A stretch of 64,000 nt of DNA, from positions 124,001 through 188,000 of the forward strand of contig JAHHTT010000001.1 in assembly GCA_020024465.1 (NCBI GenBank). The letters run 5' to 3'. The position numbers were made by a program, and so were the translations under genes. Source of the stretch: Odoribacter sp. (GTDB lineage: Bacteria; Bacteroidota; Bacteroidia; Bacteroidales; Marinifilaceae). The notes below the pieces were generated by a model. That model was not told where the DNA came from, made no database searches, and saw nothing but the letters and a program-made list of their open reading frames with translations. Shown here piece after piece: positions 8,041-17,860 of this stretch (position 1 is its first letter; each line of letters starts with the position of its first letter).

Positions 8041-9642
8041 TTATTCTTGCTTTTCTATAGTAAATAATATCTCATCACAAAAACCCGTCTTTGCATATAA
8101 TTTATGGACAGAAAGACCACCGATATTATTTAATTTATATGATGCAATACCGGCTTTTTTACCTTCTGCATTTTGATCTATAATTCCTAAAGTCAATTGC
8201 GGTATAGTAGCATTAGGATTTTCAGCTGTCGACCAGGATACTTCGGTACAATCCAACGTTGTCAAAGTATAATTTTCCTGATTTCCATCTATGATCACTC
8301 CCTCTGCCACATTGTGTACATTAAATGCATACACTTTATTATTACTTAAATAAAACAAAACATCAGAGAGACCTTTTACTTTCATTTCCCATGGATAGCT
8401 ACTAGAAATAAACGGCTTGGTACCGGGAACAAATGTTGTCGCCGCATATAAACCCGGACATTTATCGGTTGGAATTATTTTTTTAGACAACGATATAAAA
8501 GAATATGTCATATTTTTAAAATCATAAATGAATTTGTAAGTCAACAAAATATATTCTCCAGAATTTGTATTCTTCATTAAAGACCAAATTTCATTTAATG
8601 AAGAACTCATACTGCCACTTGCGACAAGAATAACATCTTTCCCTACATTAGAAGGATCAAATTTTGAAAAATCATCATTTTCTCCTGCAATCGAACTGAA
8701 ATAGCCACCTTTGCTATTAAACATGAAGCGCCCATTCAGATTATCATAAAATACCGGAGTTGCATATAAAGGATAATCTGTCGGTTGAGCAACAAATGCT
8801 GCAGCAGAATAATCTGTCGGTTTGGAAAGAAAGACTATTTCAGGATCCCAGTCTGCTCTATCAGAAAATCCGAATGCTCTCCCATGCACCTTGCCATTGA
8901 CAATCAAATACTCTCTAGTTTGATTATTATAATTCCCACTAATAACAATGTCTCCGGTCATATCTTCCCCAAAAACAAATTTATTTTTCATGTAATCCTT
9001 CCTAATAAAAGCATCTGCATCCAAATAAACTCCTCCTGTTGGGTCATCACAAGTGACAATAACAGCTTTATATGGCAAAGAATTCTGAGGATAATTCTTT
9101 GTAAGAAGAATTCTTTTTGAAGCACTTCCTAATTTCTCACCTTCATTCATCTGGGAAAAAATATTCTCATATAAAGTTATCCCGTCTTTTTTCAGCAGAC
9201 CTAATTCAATATCCCCATTGTTACGATATAACATTAAGGTTCCACCTGCATATTTACCTAAAGTGATAAATTTGGAATTGTGCAATGAATACACCCCCGT
9301 ATGATTATCAATTACCTTAAATGACAATGTTGTTTCCACTCCCGGCAAAACATCATTAATAACAACATCCAGATCTCTTGTGTAAGCTAAAGTGTCGGCA
9401 ATGCTTTGCTCCTGATTATACTTATACCACACAAATGATAAATCAGATTTGTCACCAAATTTCGTTGTAATTATCGGTTTTACAATTAAATGTCCTCCCA
9501 ATTCAATTTCTTGGTAATCCTTGATACCTTCTATTTTTATCTCATCAATATCCAAACCTCCAAATTTTGAATTGTCATCTATACATGAAAAAATCAACAT
9601 CATGAATAAAACAAATAAATACTTAATATATAGCATTTTCAT
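8041..9642 (-). CDS. PKD-like family lipoprotein of a SusCD operon
   Basis: This 533-residue lipoprotein has the signal MKMLYIKYLFVLFMMLIFSC. An Ig/PKD-like module follows (about 35-130, with LSFVWYKYN, a common form in this family). The remainder is a long beta-rich region containing SGSMSSSLNEIWSLM. Proteins of this family regularly sit between DUF4843 and thioredoxin-like genes after SusC/SusD in Bacteroidetes and are predicted to be on the cell surface. Its partners and ligand are not known from sequence. Confidence 0.75.
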   Translation of the reverse strand: MKMLYIKYLFVLFMMLIFSCIDDNSKFGGLDIDEIKIEGIKDYQEIELGGHLIVKPIITTKFGDKSDLSFVWYKYNQEQSIADTLAYTRDLDVVINDVLPGVETTLSFKVIDNHTGVYSLHNSKFITLGKYAGGTLMLYRNNGDIELGLLKKDGITLYENIFSQMNEGEKLGSASKRILLTKNYPQNSLPYKAVIVTCDDPTGGVYLDADAFIRKDYMKNKFVFGEDMTGDIVISGNYNNQTREYLIVNGKVHGRAFGFSDRADWDPEIVFLSKPTDYSAAAFVAQPTDYPLYATPVFYDNLNGRFMFNSKGGYFSSIAGENDDFSKFDPSNVGKDVILVASGSMSSSLNEIWSLMKNTNSGEYILLTYKFIYDFKNMTYSFISLSKKIIPTDKCPGLYAATTFVPGTKPFISSSYPWEMKVKGLSDVLFYLSNNKVYAFNVHNVAEGVIIDGNQENYTLTTLDCTEVSWSTAENPNATIPQLTLGIIDQNAEGKKAGIASYKLNNIGGLSVHKLYAKTGFCDEILFTIEKQE

Positions 9643-9677
9643 AATAAATTCTATTTTAAAAATTACAACTTACTGCG

Positions 9678-10409
9678 TTAGGGAACCATCCAACCTTGCA
9701 TTATTTTACCATTTTCATCCTTAATCTCCTTTTCAGTGATAATTTTGTATAGTTTTCTGGCATAAGGAGTATAGTACCCCATTTCATAATACAATCCATA
9801 AACACCTCCATAACTTCCATAATTACCGTCCCAAAAATCATGGCCTACAAGATCTATAATCATCAAATGTTTAGTTTTAGAATATTCTCCGAATAAGTTT
9901 TTGAACACTGTCATATCTCCATAATATCCTTCACCTTCAGGTTTTTTAAGCATATCTGCAATTAACAATCGAAGTTCAGAACGATTTTCATAGGCAACAC
10001 CCAATTCCGGAGTAGCAATTAAACGTAAAGTCAACGTTACCGGTTTTTCAGTTATATGCTCATCTCCTTTCAAGAGAGTCACAGGCATATCATATTCAAA
10101 AACACCTGCTGGAAATTCAAAATATTCAGGTAAAGGAAGGTAATGTACACCTTCTTTTGCATCAGAACGTTCCTTAACTATTTCGACCTTAAATTTTTGA
10201 GCAACAGGCAATACATGTCCTAATAATTTTATTTGAATATTTGCTACCGAAACATCTTCCGCCGTTAAGAGAGAAACATATAAACTATCCCGATTCTCTG
10301 TAACAACAGAATAATAAATATCATGCATACCGTCATTATATATTAAACGGTCATTTTCCTGACATGCAACAAATAACATCATTGCTGAAATAAAATATAG
10401 TGTTTTCAT
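9678..10409 (-). CDS. DUF4843 lipoprotein
   Basis: The 243-residue lipoprotein has the lipobox LFVACQ. The body is beta-rich with SLLTAEDVSV, KEGVHYLPLPEYFEFPAG and LRLLIADMLKKP, typical of DUF4843 proteins found directly after SusD genes. No catalytic motif is visible. It is probably a surface accessory binding protein of the SusCD complex. The gene follows susD after five bases. Confidence 0.8.
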   Translation of the reverse strand: MKTLYFISAMMLFVACQENDRLIYNDGMHDIYYSVVTENRDSLYVSLLTAEDVSVANIQIKLLGHVLPVAQKFKVEIVKERSDAKEGVHYLPLPEYFEFPAGVFEYDMPVTLLKGDEHITEKPVTLTLRLIATPELGVAYENRSELRLLIADMLKKPEGEGYYGDMTVFKNLFGEYSKTKHLMIIDLVGHDFWDGNYGSYGGVYGLYYEMGYYTPYARKLYKIITEKEIKDENGKIMQGWMVP

Positions 10410-10414
10410 AAATA

Positions 10415-11833
10415 TTATTTTTTGATATTGCCAAAATCCACTTCTGTCGTTGGTATTGGAAGATTATAAACCGCATTACTGTTTTCAATTGCAATATTAT
10501 CCATGGCACCGATACGGTCAAATCCCTTACGTTTATAATAGAAAAACAACTGTCCTTCGCCGATAAATTCCCGCCGATATTCTTGGTAAATAAATTCATT
10601 CAGTTTTTCAGGATCCGTTATGCTTTTAAGTCCCCGATGATTGCGCAATTCGTTTAAATATGCCATGCCATCAACACCTCCCGCACATTCGGCAGCAATC
10701 AGATAAAGTTCTGATATTTTAAATATTGGAATATATTTCATATCTTTATATTTATTCAAGACAGAAGATACTCCGTCTGATAATTTAGTTAACCAAATTG
10801 CTCGAAATTCCTGATCAAGTTCAGACATATTAAAGATAGACTTTCGCTCTTGTTCCGTCATATTTAGAATTGTTGCAGGAGACGATTCTGAAAAATAATT
10901 CTCACTTAAATCCTTTAATTGCTGAACATCTAAAGTAAAAATCAGTTCGGTTGGAAACATAGGCTCTGTCGTTGTTGCAGGTTTCGAAGCTAAAACATAC
11001 GTTGTAGGTTTCTCGCCTTGCGGTTCTCCTATAATTTCTTTAGTCCGCTGCAGAGCTTTCTCTTTTTGATTCCCATAAAGATATACGCGCGCCAATAAAG
11101 CAGTAGCCGCATAATAATTCATACGTTGTTGCCTGTTATACATCGGCAATGAAGAATCATTAATTTTAAAATCTTCTTTTCCTTTCATTAATACCTGAGC
11201 ATCTAACAAATCTTTTTCAATTTTCTGTAATACTTCCTGTACAGATAATTGAGTCTGTGCAATATTTGTATATGAATCGATATAAGGAATTGCCAAAGTA
11301 TTTAATCCTTTTCCATTATCCATGACAGGAGATGAAGCAAACAATCTGAGAATATCAAAATGCAGCATGGCACGTAGTGCAAGAAATTCCCCTTTATATA
11401 CATCATGTACTTCAGAAGTAGAAAAGACTGAAATATTCTCATCAATAAACGAAAGAGCCTGATTGATGTTAGCAATAGCAGTATAATGATTTTTCCAAAT
11501 AGCCAGAATTCGACCTTCTTCGCCACTTTCGGTATAATTATATTCTGCAACATATTTGTAATTATGCGGATAACCGGAAGATGTATTCTTTCTTGGACTA
11601 CTGTAATATTGTGCAAGAATATCAACAAATCCATAAGATAAATCCTTACCATATGACATATCACGGCACATTAAAGCATATATACCCACCAAAGCATCAC
11701 GAAAGCCGGCTTCTGTAGAAAACAAATCTTCTGCTTTCATATCTGTTTTAGGCGATATATTTAACCAGTCATTACAGGCTGTTAATATTGCAAGCAATAA
11801 AAATAATATTATCTTACTTAATACTTTTCTCAT
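10415..11833 (-). CDS. RagB/SusD family lipoprotein
   Basis: SusD proteins form the surface lid on a SusC barrel and bind the substrate. The 472-residue protein has a lipobox (ILTACND), the typical N-terminal DWLNISPKTD, TPR-like helices in the middle (EFLALRAMLHFDILRLF), and the C-terminal signature FIYQEYRREFIGEGQLFFYYKRKGF. It lies 11 bases downstream of its SusC partner. The ligand cannot be deduced; no glycoside hydrolase is present in this operon. Confidence 0.95.
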   Translation of the reverse strand: MRKVLSKIILFLLLAILTACNDWLNISPKTDMKAEDLFSTEAGFRDALVGIYALMCRDMSYGKDLSYGFVDILAQYYSSPRKNTSSGYPHNYKYVAEYNYTESGEEGRILAIWKNHYTAIANINQALSFIDENISVFSTSEVHDVYKGEFLALRAMLHFDILRLFASSPVMDNGKGLNTLAIPYIDSYTNIAQTQLSVQEVLQKIEKDLLDAQVLMKGKEDFKINDSSLPMYNRQQRMNYYAATALLARVYLYGNQKEKALQRTKEIIGEPQGEKPTTYVLASKPATTTEPMFPTELIFTLDVQQLKDLSENYFSESSPATILNMTEQERKSIFNMSELDQEFRAIWLTKLSDGVSSVLNKYKDMKYIPIFKISELYLIAAECAGGVDGMAYLNELRNHRGLKSITDPEKLNEFIYQEYRREFIGEGQLFFYYKRKGFDRIGAMDNIAIENSNAVYNLPIPTTEVDFGNIKK

Positions 11834-11844
11834 AACATAAATAA

Positions 11845-14800
11845 TTAAAAGGTTATTTGGGCTGTCAACGAAAATGTCCGAGCATACGGATAATGTGTTC
11901 CTCTTTCCATCTTTACAGTTGATGATGTAAAAATATCATTGCCGATCACAGATAATTTCAATCTTTGAATCCCACATTGTTTCAATCGTTCGCCATAAAA
12001 ATCATAACTAAGCGAAATTGATTGCAATTGAATATAATTTTCTTTTTCAACAAAACGCGAGGTCGGATTTGTAATCGATACGTCACTCACTTTTTTAAAT
12101 TTTGCAATATCACCAGGCTTATTCCATCTATCATAAAGAATTCGTTTATCCCCATTCTCATTGGGATTTACATTTTCAACCTTATCAACCAACGTTTGAT
12201 TATATAAATATCCGCCATATTTATAATATAGATAGGCATTAAATTCCCAATTTTTCCAGATAAACATTGTTCCTATATTTCCATAAATCTTAGGATCCGT
12301 TGACCCGCATGGTTTATAATTTGCAGCATTCCATGTATTTACTTTATTATTATTCATATCTAAAAAGATTTCTTCACCCGTTGCCGGATCGATTCCTAAA
12401 GATTCGTTTACCCAAATAGTATTCTGAGACAGACCTTCTTGATAACGTATGGTAGGTTTATTCTTTACATTAGAATCCTGCCGCTCATTAAAAGCCGTTA
12501 AAGCTTTATTGATTTTGGTCACCCTGTTTTTATTATGAGCCAAATTGAACAATACATCCCATTTAATATTTTTCTCATAATCATTTACAAGCCTTCCTTT
12601 TAAAGACAATTCAACGCCTGTATTCTCTACTTCCCCAAGATTGTCTTTATATGAATCAAAACCTAACGACGGTGCAATAGAAACATCAATCAATACATCC
12701 TTTGATATATCCTGATACAGATTGAATGCTCCAGTGATCCGTCCCTTAAACAATTCAAAATCCAAACCGACATTACGTTTTTCTATTCTCTGCCATTTTA
12801 AATTTTTATTTCCGAATGCCTTCAAAATAGCTCCAATATAACCACTATATGAAATATTCCTGATTCGTGAATCATTGTACGAATACATTGACATTGACTG
12901 ATAAGGATCAAAATTCTGTCCCCCTGTTGTACCGATTGATGCACGCAATTTGAGTAGATTAATGACATTCTGCTTTTTCATAAACTCTTCATTGTGGATA
13001 TTATATCCTATTCCGACAGACCAGAAGGTCCCCCACCGTTTTTTAGAACCATATAAGGAAGAGCCGTCACTTCTTACTGAAGCATCCAATAGAAAACAAT
13101 TATCATAAGTATAACTAAGATTTCCGACAATACCAATCAAACGGGTTACATTATAAGAACCATTAGGCTTACTCCCTTCCTGAAAACCTGCACCCATAGA
13201 TACATGGTCCATATTTACATTGGGAAATCCAAGCACATACATACCGGACATGTCATATTGTGTCTCACGCAGATTATATACAGCTCCAAGGTTTAATAAA
13301 TGTTTCTTAAAACTTTTTACATACGACAGGATGGCATTTATATCATAACTGAAAGTATTGGCGTTTGTCTGACTATAGCTACCTTTTTTTTCGACACCGA
13401 TAAAATCTGTATGATCATACGATTTATAAACATCTGTTTTACTATTATCTACACTAAGAGATAAGTTGGCTTTCAATTTTAAGCCGGAGATAATATTATA
13501 TTCTATCGCAAAATTGTTAAGAAAACTATTGCCTGTCTGTTGGTCTTTGGAAGGTAACACGGCATTATAAAGTTCATTTTCCATTTGTTTGGTTGTAAAA
13601 CCCTGGTCATAATATTTGTATTCATAAAGAATCCTTTTTACATTCCCATTTTCATCATATGGATTATAATATGGATTATAATATAAATAAGAATTAAACT
13701 GTCCATAAGGAGAATTTACAGACTTCAAATGATCAAAAGAGGTATAATTCGTAAATTTAATTTTCTTCAGATTATATTGTAAACGGATGCCACCTCCATA
13801 ATTATCTCTTTTAGAACCTTTCATAACTCCAGCTTTGTCTGAATAATATAAATCAAAGGCATAGCGGAATATATCATTCCCTCCTTCTGCGGTAATGGAG
13901 TGTTTATGCCCCACACCAAGTTCTTTAACAGGAATAGTGAGCCAATTTACATCATTTCCTTCTTTCACCAATTTCAGTTTTTGATTGTAGGCATTTAGAT
14001 TATCATCAGTCCAACCTGGCCTGGAGGATGATTCATATAGTCCTGAACGCAATTCATATTCCAGTTTTTCTTCTGCATTCATCAAATTATAGTCCGAAAG
14101 GTCTGCAATCTCAAAATTGACACTGCCATTGTATGATAGTTGCAATGTTCCGGCCTTAGGGACAACTGTTTCGATGACAACGACTCCATTTGCAGCTCTG
14201 GAGCCATAAATCGCTGTCGCAGCAGCATCTTTCAATATCGTGATAAAACGGATTCTTGAAGGATCTAAATCAAACACCTTTTGGGCGGAAACTTCAAATC
14301 CATCCATTATAAATGTTGGCATATTAGGATTTCCTTCATATTCTGATTTCAAACTACCAGAACCACGAATTTCAAAATCAGGAATTGTATTGGGGTCACT
14401 CCCCATTTCATTATTTGCTATTTTTGTAAACGAAGGATCTAAAACAGACAGAGTATTTAAAACATTACCTGTTGAAATTGTTCGTAATTCTTCACCGGAA
14501 AAAGTTTTCGAAACCCCGGTAAAACTTTCTTTTTTACGTGTAAAGTAACCATTAACAACAACTTCCTCCATCTCTTCTACATTGTATTCCAATACAATAT
14601 TCAAATCAGTCTGCCCGGTATATTTTACTTCTTGAGTTTTCATTCCTATAAATGAAAAACTCAATGCAATGTTTTTAATATTGGGAATGGTTATTTCATA
14701 CTCTCCCTTTTCATTGGTAATAACACCGGTTGTAGAACCTTTAATTAATACTGTTACACCTGGTAATGGTTGTTTGTTTTTATCTGTAACAACACCACGT

Positions 14801-15198
14801 AATCTGATTCCTTGAGGCTTATTTTTCACAACCTGTTTATACACCACAATATAATCCTCCTCTATCTTGTAGCCGAGTCTTATTTGTGGCAGCAAATCGT
14901 TCAAAACATCTCTTAATTCCTTATTTGCAGCAAAAACAGTCACAAGCTGATGTTTATCAACGTCAGAATCTCCAAAAACAAAAACACTTCCGGTTTGTTT
15001 TTTCAACTCATTAAATATTCTTTCCAAAGGGACATTTTGCATGTCCAACGTCACTTTTGCTTGAGCAGAAAGTAATTGTGCAGCATTAAGTTGCAATACG
15101 CAGAGTAAACATAAAAACAAAGTAAGTTTCATCTTTTTCATAAATTTTCCAGGTACTTTATCCGATAAGCACCTAAGTAGTTTAGGTTTTTTCATCAT
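11845..15198 (-). CDS. SusC/RagA TonB-dependent transporter with STN signalling domain
   Basis: This outer-membrane barrel of 1117 residues imports ligand in a TonB-dependent way. The order is: signal peptide (about 20-45), an STN domain (about 48-122, VTLDMQNVPLERIFNELKKQ), a carboxypeptidase-D-like regulatory domain (about 131-212, GVVTDKNKQPLPGVTVLIKG), a plug containing KDAAATAIYGSRAANGVVVI, and the barrel to the C-terminal LTAQITF. The STN domain is the part that talks to a FecR anti-sigma protein, matching the fecR and ECF sigma genes just upstream. An internal in-frame ATG (MKKMKLTLF, 15141) is an alternative start that would give a conventional signal peptide. A 12-bp tandem duplication in the barrel gives NPYYNPY. 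Confidence 0.95.
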   Translation of the reverse strand: MMKKPKLLRCLSDKVPGKFMKKMKLTLFLCLLCVLQLNAAQLLSAQAKVTLDMQNVPLERIFNELKKQTGSVFVFGDSDVDKHQLVTVFAANKELRDVLNDLLPQIRLGYKIEEDYIVVYKQVVKNKPQGIRLRGVVTDKNKQPLPGVTVLIKGSTTGVITNEKGEYEITIPNIKNIALSFSFIGMKTQEVKYTGQTDLNIVLEYNVEEMEEVVVNGYFTRKKESFTGVSKTFSGEELRTISTGNVLNTLSVLDPSFTKIANNEMGSDPNTIPDFEIRGSGSLKSEYEGNPNMPTFIMDGFEVSAQKVFDLDPSRIRFITILKDAAATAIYGSRAANGVVVIETVVPKAGTLQLSYNGSVNFEIADLSDYNLMNAEEKLEYELRSGLYESSSRPGWTDDNLNAYNQKLKLVKEGNDVNWLTIPVKELGVGHKHSITAEGGNDIFRYAFDLYYSDKAGVMKGSKRDNYGGGIRLQYNLKKIKFTNYTSFDHLKSVNSPYGQFNSYLYYNPYYNPYDENGNVKRILYEYKYYDQGFTTKQMENELYNAVLPSKDQQTGNSFLNNFAIEYNIISGLKLKANLSLSVDNSKTDVYKSYDHTDFIGVEKKGSYSQTNANTFSYDINAILSYVKSFKKHLLNLGAVYNLRETQYDMSGMYVLGFPNVNMDHVSMGAGFQEGSKPNGSYNVTRLIGIVGNLSYTYDNCFLLDASVRSDGSSLYGSKKRWGTFWSVGIGYNIHNEEFMKKQNVINLLKLRASIGTTGGQNFDPYQSMSMYSYNDSRIRNISYSGYIGAILKAFGNKNLKWQRIEKRNVGLDFELFKGRITGAFNLYQDISKDVLIDVSIAPSLGFDSYKDNLGEVENTGVELSLKGRLVNDYEKNIKWDVLFNLAHNKNRVTKINKALTAFNERQDSNVKNKPTIRYQEGLSQNTIWVNESLGIDPATGEEIFLDMNNNKVNTWNAANYKPCGSTDPKIYGNIGTMFIWKNWEFNAYLYYKYGGYLYNQTLVDKVENVNPNENGDKRILYDRWNKPGDIAKFKKVSDVSITNPTSRFVEKENYIQLQSISLSYDFYGERLKQCGIQRLKLSVIGNDIFTSSTVKMERGTHYPYARTFSLTAQITF

Positions 15199-15293
15199 TT
15201 TTGCAGTAGTTAATTCAACATTTTTTAAACAAACATCTTATTCCAATCTTAATCCGTTCAATATTTTTTATTGATAAAATTTCCATTCCCCCG

Positions 15294-16451
15294 TTATTTT
15301 TTTATTATAACCGTATCTTCAGTTATGCTATAATCAATCAATTGCGTTTCTTTAATGATATTCAGAATAAATTTTAATGATTTATTTTTAATAATAGCCC
15401 CCGTAAAAAGAATTTGTTTCAAACTATCATCCTGAAAAGTAAAATTCACATTGTACCAACGTTCCAATTGTACAACAACATCTCCCAATGGCATTTCCCG
15501 AAATTCAAAAACACCGTCTTTCCAGGAAGTAAAATATTTAACATCAACTTTCTTTTTACTTAATTTATTGTCTGTTTGAGAATATATTGCCTGTTCTTGA
15601 GGTGTTAATGACAACTCTTGTTTTTCTTTATATATTTTAACTCCACCATTCACTAATGTTGTTTCAATCCGCTTTTTTTCAGGATAGGCCATAACATTAA
15701 ACTCTGTTCCGGTAACTTTAATGCTTATATCTTTACATTCCACATAAAAAGGTCTTTCTACATCTTTACAAACACGGAAATAAGCTTCACCACCCAGCAA
15801 TAATACTTTGCGCTCATTCTGCTTAAACCGGGTAGGGAACTTAATTATTGTTTCTGCATTTATCCAAACTTTTGTTCCATCTTCCAAAGTAAGGATATAT
15901 TCGCCGCCACGAGGCACTTCCAAAGTATGATATTCATCGATTCTATCAACTTCATTATAGATTAAAGTAGAATCGTTTACTGAAATTCCATATTCTTCCA
16001 GCACTTGCAAATCATGGGAATGATTTGCACCCAACATCATTTTTTCTCCATCCGCGAAAGTCAACACAGCTTTTAAACATCCCGGCTCGATCTCTTCTTG
16101 AGCGAATTGAACTGTCGGTTCATCAGAAATCATCCTCATGATTGCCCCAATACACCCTACTCCTACAAGAAGAATTGCAGCGTAACGCATCAAGCGTTTC
16201 CAAACTGGAGTACGTTTACAGGCCAATTTCTGTTTAATCTCCTCCCAATCGTTTAATTTTTTGATTTCCCTATAATACCGGTATGCCTGTCGGCTGTCAT
16301 CGGAAGATAAAATCATTTGAAACAATTCTTCATTCTCTGCATTAGAAGTACGCCATCTATTTAGCACCGTTTCCTCTTCCGACGAGATGGTATTATTGAT
16401 CTTTTTTATAATTAATTTACTAATCTGCCGTATCAATCGCTCTTTTTCCAT
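15294..16451 (-). CDS. FecR-family anti-sigma factor (DUF4974 C-terminus)
   Basis: The 385-residue inner-membrane protein has a cytoplasmic N-terminal anti-sigma segment (about 1-75). One membrane helix follows at about 86-108 (YAAILLVGVGCIGAIM). The periplasmic FecR domain (about 165-270) contains EVPRGGEYILTLEDGTKVWIN, and the C-terminal DUF4974 module (about 310-385) contains FREMPLGDVVVQLERWYNV. It would receive the signal from the STN domain of SusC and release or activate the sigma factor. It lies between the sigma gene (72 bases upstream) and susC (95 bases downstream). Confidence 0.95.
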   Translation of the reverse strand: MEKERLIRQISKLIIKKINNTISSEEETVLNRWRTSNAENEELFQMILSSDDSRQAYRYYREIKKLNDWEEIKQKLACKRTPVWKRLMRYAAILLVGVGCIGAIMRMISDEPTVQFAQEEIEPGCLKAVLTFADGEKMMLGANHSHDLQVLEEYGISVNDSTLIYNEVDRIDEYHTLEVPRGGEYILTLEDGTKVWINAETIIKFPTRFKQNERKVLLLGGEAYFRVCKDVERPFYVECKDISIKVTGTEFNVMAYPEKKRIETTLVNGGVKIYKEKQELSLTPQEQAIYSQTDNKLSKKKVDVKYFTSWKDGVFEFREMPLGDVVVQLERWYNVNFTFQDDSLKQILFTGAIIKNKSLKFILNIIKETQLIDYSITEDTVIIKK

Positions 16452-16523
16452 AGTTTGCCGTTCATTATTCTATATAAAAAACGAACGAACTACTCAAAAG
16501 AGCGTAATCCTCCGATAATTTTT

Positions 16524-17081
16524 CTAAATTAATGGTGAAAAAATAACAGATGCTATTGAGAAAAGGTCTTTTAAATATTCTTGCAGCAATTTTTTCCCTC
16601 TGGCACGTTGGCTTTTTACGGTATGTTCTGAAATATTTAAAAGCTTCGCGACTTGTGCAATATCTAATTTTTCTATATAACTTAATTTAAAAACTTTTTT
16701 ACACTCTTCTGGCAATTGTTCAACAGCTTCAAATATTTCCCATAACACTTCATCTTCAATTCGTTTGTTCAGATAATTTGCCGAATCTATATCGTGATTC
16801 GTTTTTTGTATCCGCAAATGGTGCCGGTTGTGTATTCCTTGTAGTGTAAGCCTGTCTATACAAGCATGATAGACACTGCTATAAAGATAGGCAGACAGAG
16901 CCAGTTCATTAGAAAACGATATTTCCCGTTCCCAGATTTTTACAAACACATCCTGTACGATATCTTTTGCCTCCTCGATGTCCTTCATGTATTTTGCAGC
17001 ATAAAAACATAAACGATGATAATAATCATCATATATTCTTTTCATGTTTTTCTTGTTTTCCATAAGCTCTGTTTGCAACAT
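16524..17081 (-). CDS. ECF RNA polymerase sigma-70 factor
   Basis: The 185-residue cytoplasmic protein contains region 2 (about 17-80, AKDIVQDVFVKIWE) and region 4 (about 120-175, LPEECKKVFKLSYIEKLDIA, then a helix-turn-helix with SEHTVKSQRARGK). This is the Bacteroidetes class of ECF factors paired with FecR. It probably drives the downstream susC operon. Alternative in-frame starts lie at codons 7 and 13. A -7 box about 85 bases upstream leaves a leader that suits any of the three starts. Confidence 0.95.
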   Translation of the reverse strand: MLQTELMENKKNMKRIYDDYYHRLCFYAAKYMKDIEEAKDIVQDVFVKIWEREISFSNELALSAYLYSSVYHACIDRLTLQGIHNRHHLRIQKTNHDIDSANYLNKRIEDEVLWEIFEAVEQLPEECKKVFKLSYIEKLDIAQVAKLLNISEHTVKSQRARGKKLLQEYLKDLFSIASVIFSPLI

Positions 17082-17165
17082 GAGATCCGGTGTCTACCAG
17101 ATACGATAATCATACATACTTAAATTCACGGACAATCCACAATCTTCCTCCGTATTATATAAAAG

Positions 17166-17173
17166 CAAAGGTA
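17166..17173 (-). promoter_or_regulatory. Promoter (-7 box) of the sigma/fecR genes
   Basis: On the minus strand this is TACCTTTG, a match to TAnnTTTG, with a TTTG about 17 bases upstream. It faces the sigma-factor gene. Confidence 0.6.
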
Positions 17174-17199
17174 ATTTTATTTTTCCGTTTCAAAAAAAA

Positions 17200-17490
17200 T
17201 ACAAGACTTATCTGCCAGACAGGGAATCTATTCCCTCCTCTTCCCTCTTGCATTTTTACGCTGCCGAAAAGAAGTTGCACCGTTGCTGAACTCATTCCGT
17301 TCGGACAAGCTTCGGAGAAACTTCGGATAAAGAACGGAGAAACGTAAGAGAAGAGCAAGAGTTAAGCGGGAGGGTATTCGGAGCAGAAAAGCAAAAATGG
17401 AGAAAAACAAAAGCGGCACACAGAAAGAGGTGCAGGAAACGCAAAAGGGATTCAAGGGAAATGGCAAGACCTTTTTTATTCTCACCAAAA
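17200..17490. other. Purine/GC-richer intergenic block with inverted and direct repeats
   Basis: This 290-base stretch is clearly richer in GC and, on the plus strand, in purines than its AT-rich surroundings. It has the arms TCCGTTC (17296-17302) and GAACGGA (17332-17338), with two copies of CTTCGGA in the loop. Several short ORFs cross it but none looks like a protein. It may be a dispersed intergenic repeat or a structured RNA; I could not decide. Confidence 0.35.
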
Positions 17491-17494
17491 AATA

Positions 17495-17502
17495 TATATT
17501 TG
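17495..17502 (+). promoter_or_regulatory. Promoter (-7 box) for the small ORF at 17547
   Basis: TATATTTG matches TAnnTTTG and lies 44 bases before the ATG of the small ORF. Confidence 0.55.
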
Positions 17503-17546
17503 CAAAGCTAATTTAGTAAATACAGAACTATAAACATATCAATAAC

Positions 17547-17687
17547 ATGAAAATCGGAGATAAAGTATTAATTTCGCCAGACCGTACCAGACGGCCACAA
17601 TGGATATCTGGTACGGTTATAGAGGTCGAGGACAACCCATTTGTAGGAATCGTAATATCTGCTGAAACTGAAGATAAGAAGATATAG
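17547..17687 (+). CDS. Small protein (46 aa), probably cut short by the adjacent insertion sequence
   Basis: The ORF starts ATGAAAATCGGAGATAAAG and encodes a 46-residue protein with MKIGDKVLISPDRTRRPQW, then SGTVIEVEDNPFVGIVISAE. The repeated beta-strand pattern (GDKV, SGTVIEV, IVISAE) suggests a small SH3- or Tudor-like barrel. It ends abruptly in TEDKKI at the inferred left edge of the ISAzo13 element, so the natural C-terminus has probably been lost. A good -7 box precedes it. I do not assign a function. Confidence 0.55.
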   Translation: MKIGDKVLISPDRTRRPQWISGTVIEVEDNPFVGIVISAETEDKKI

Positions 17688-17828
17688 TAATCATTAAAAA
17701 ATAAATTGTGACAGTTTCAGATATATAAGAGATGCTTTATAATCGCTCCAAATCACCCTTTCGGCAATGTCTCAGATTGTGTGAAAATTACCACAAAAAC
17801 ACAAATAATTATCTTATTATCAATTAGA

Positions 17829-17836
17829 TATATTTG
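17829..17836 (+). promoter_or_regulatory. Transposase promoter (-7 box)
   Basis: TATATTTG matches TAnnTTTG and lies 52 bases before the transposase ATG. The transcript would begin near 17843 and carry the hairpin that covers the start codon. Confidence 0.55.
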
Positions 17837-17860
17837 CAAATATTGGAGGAAAAATCGTAA

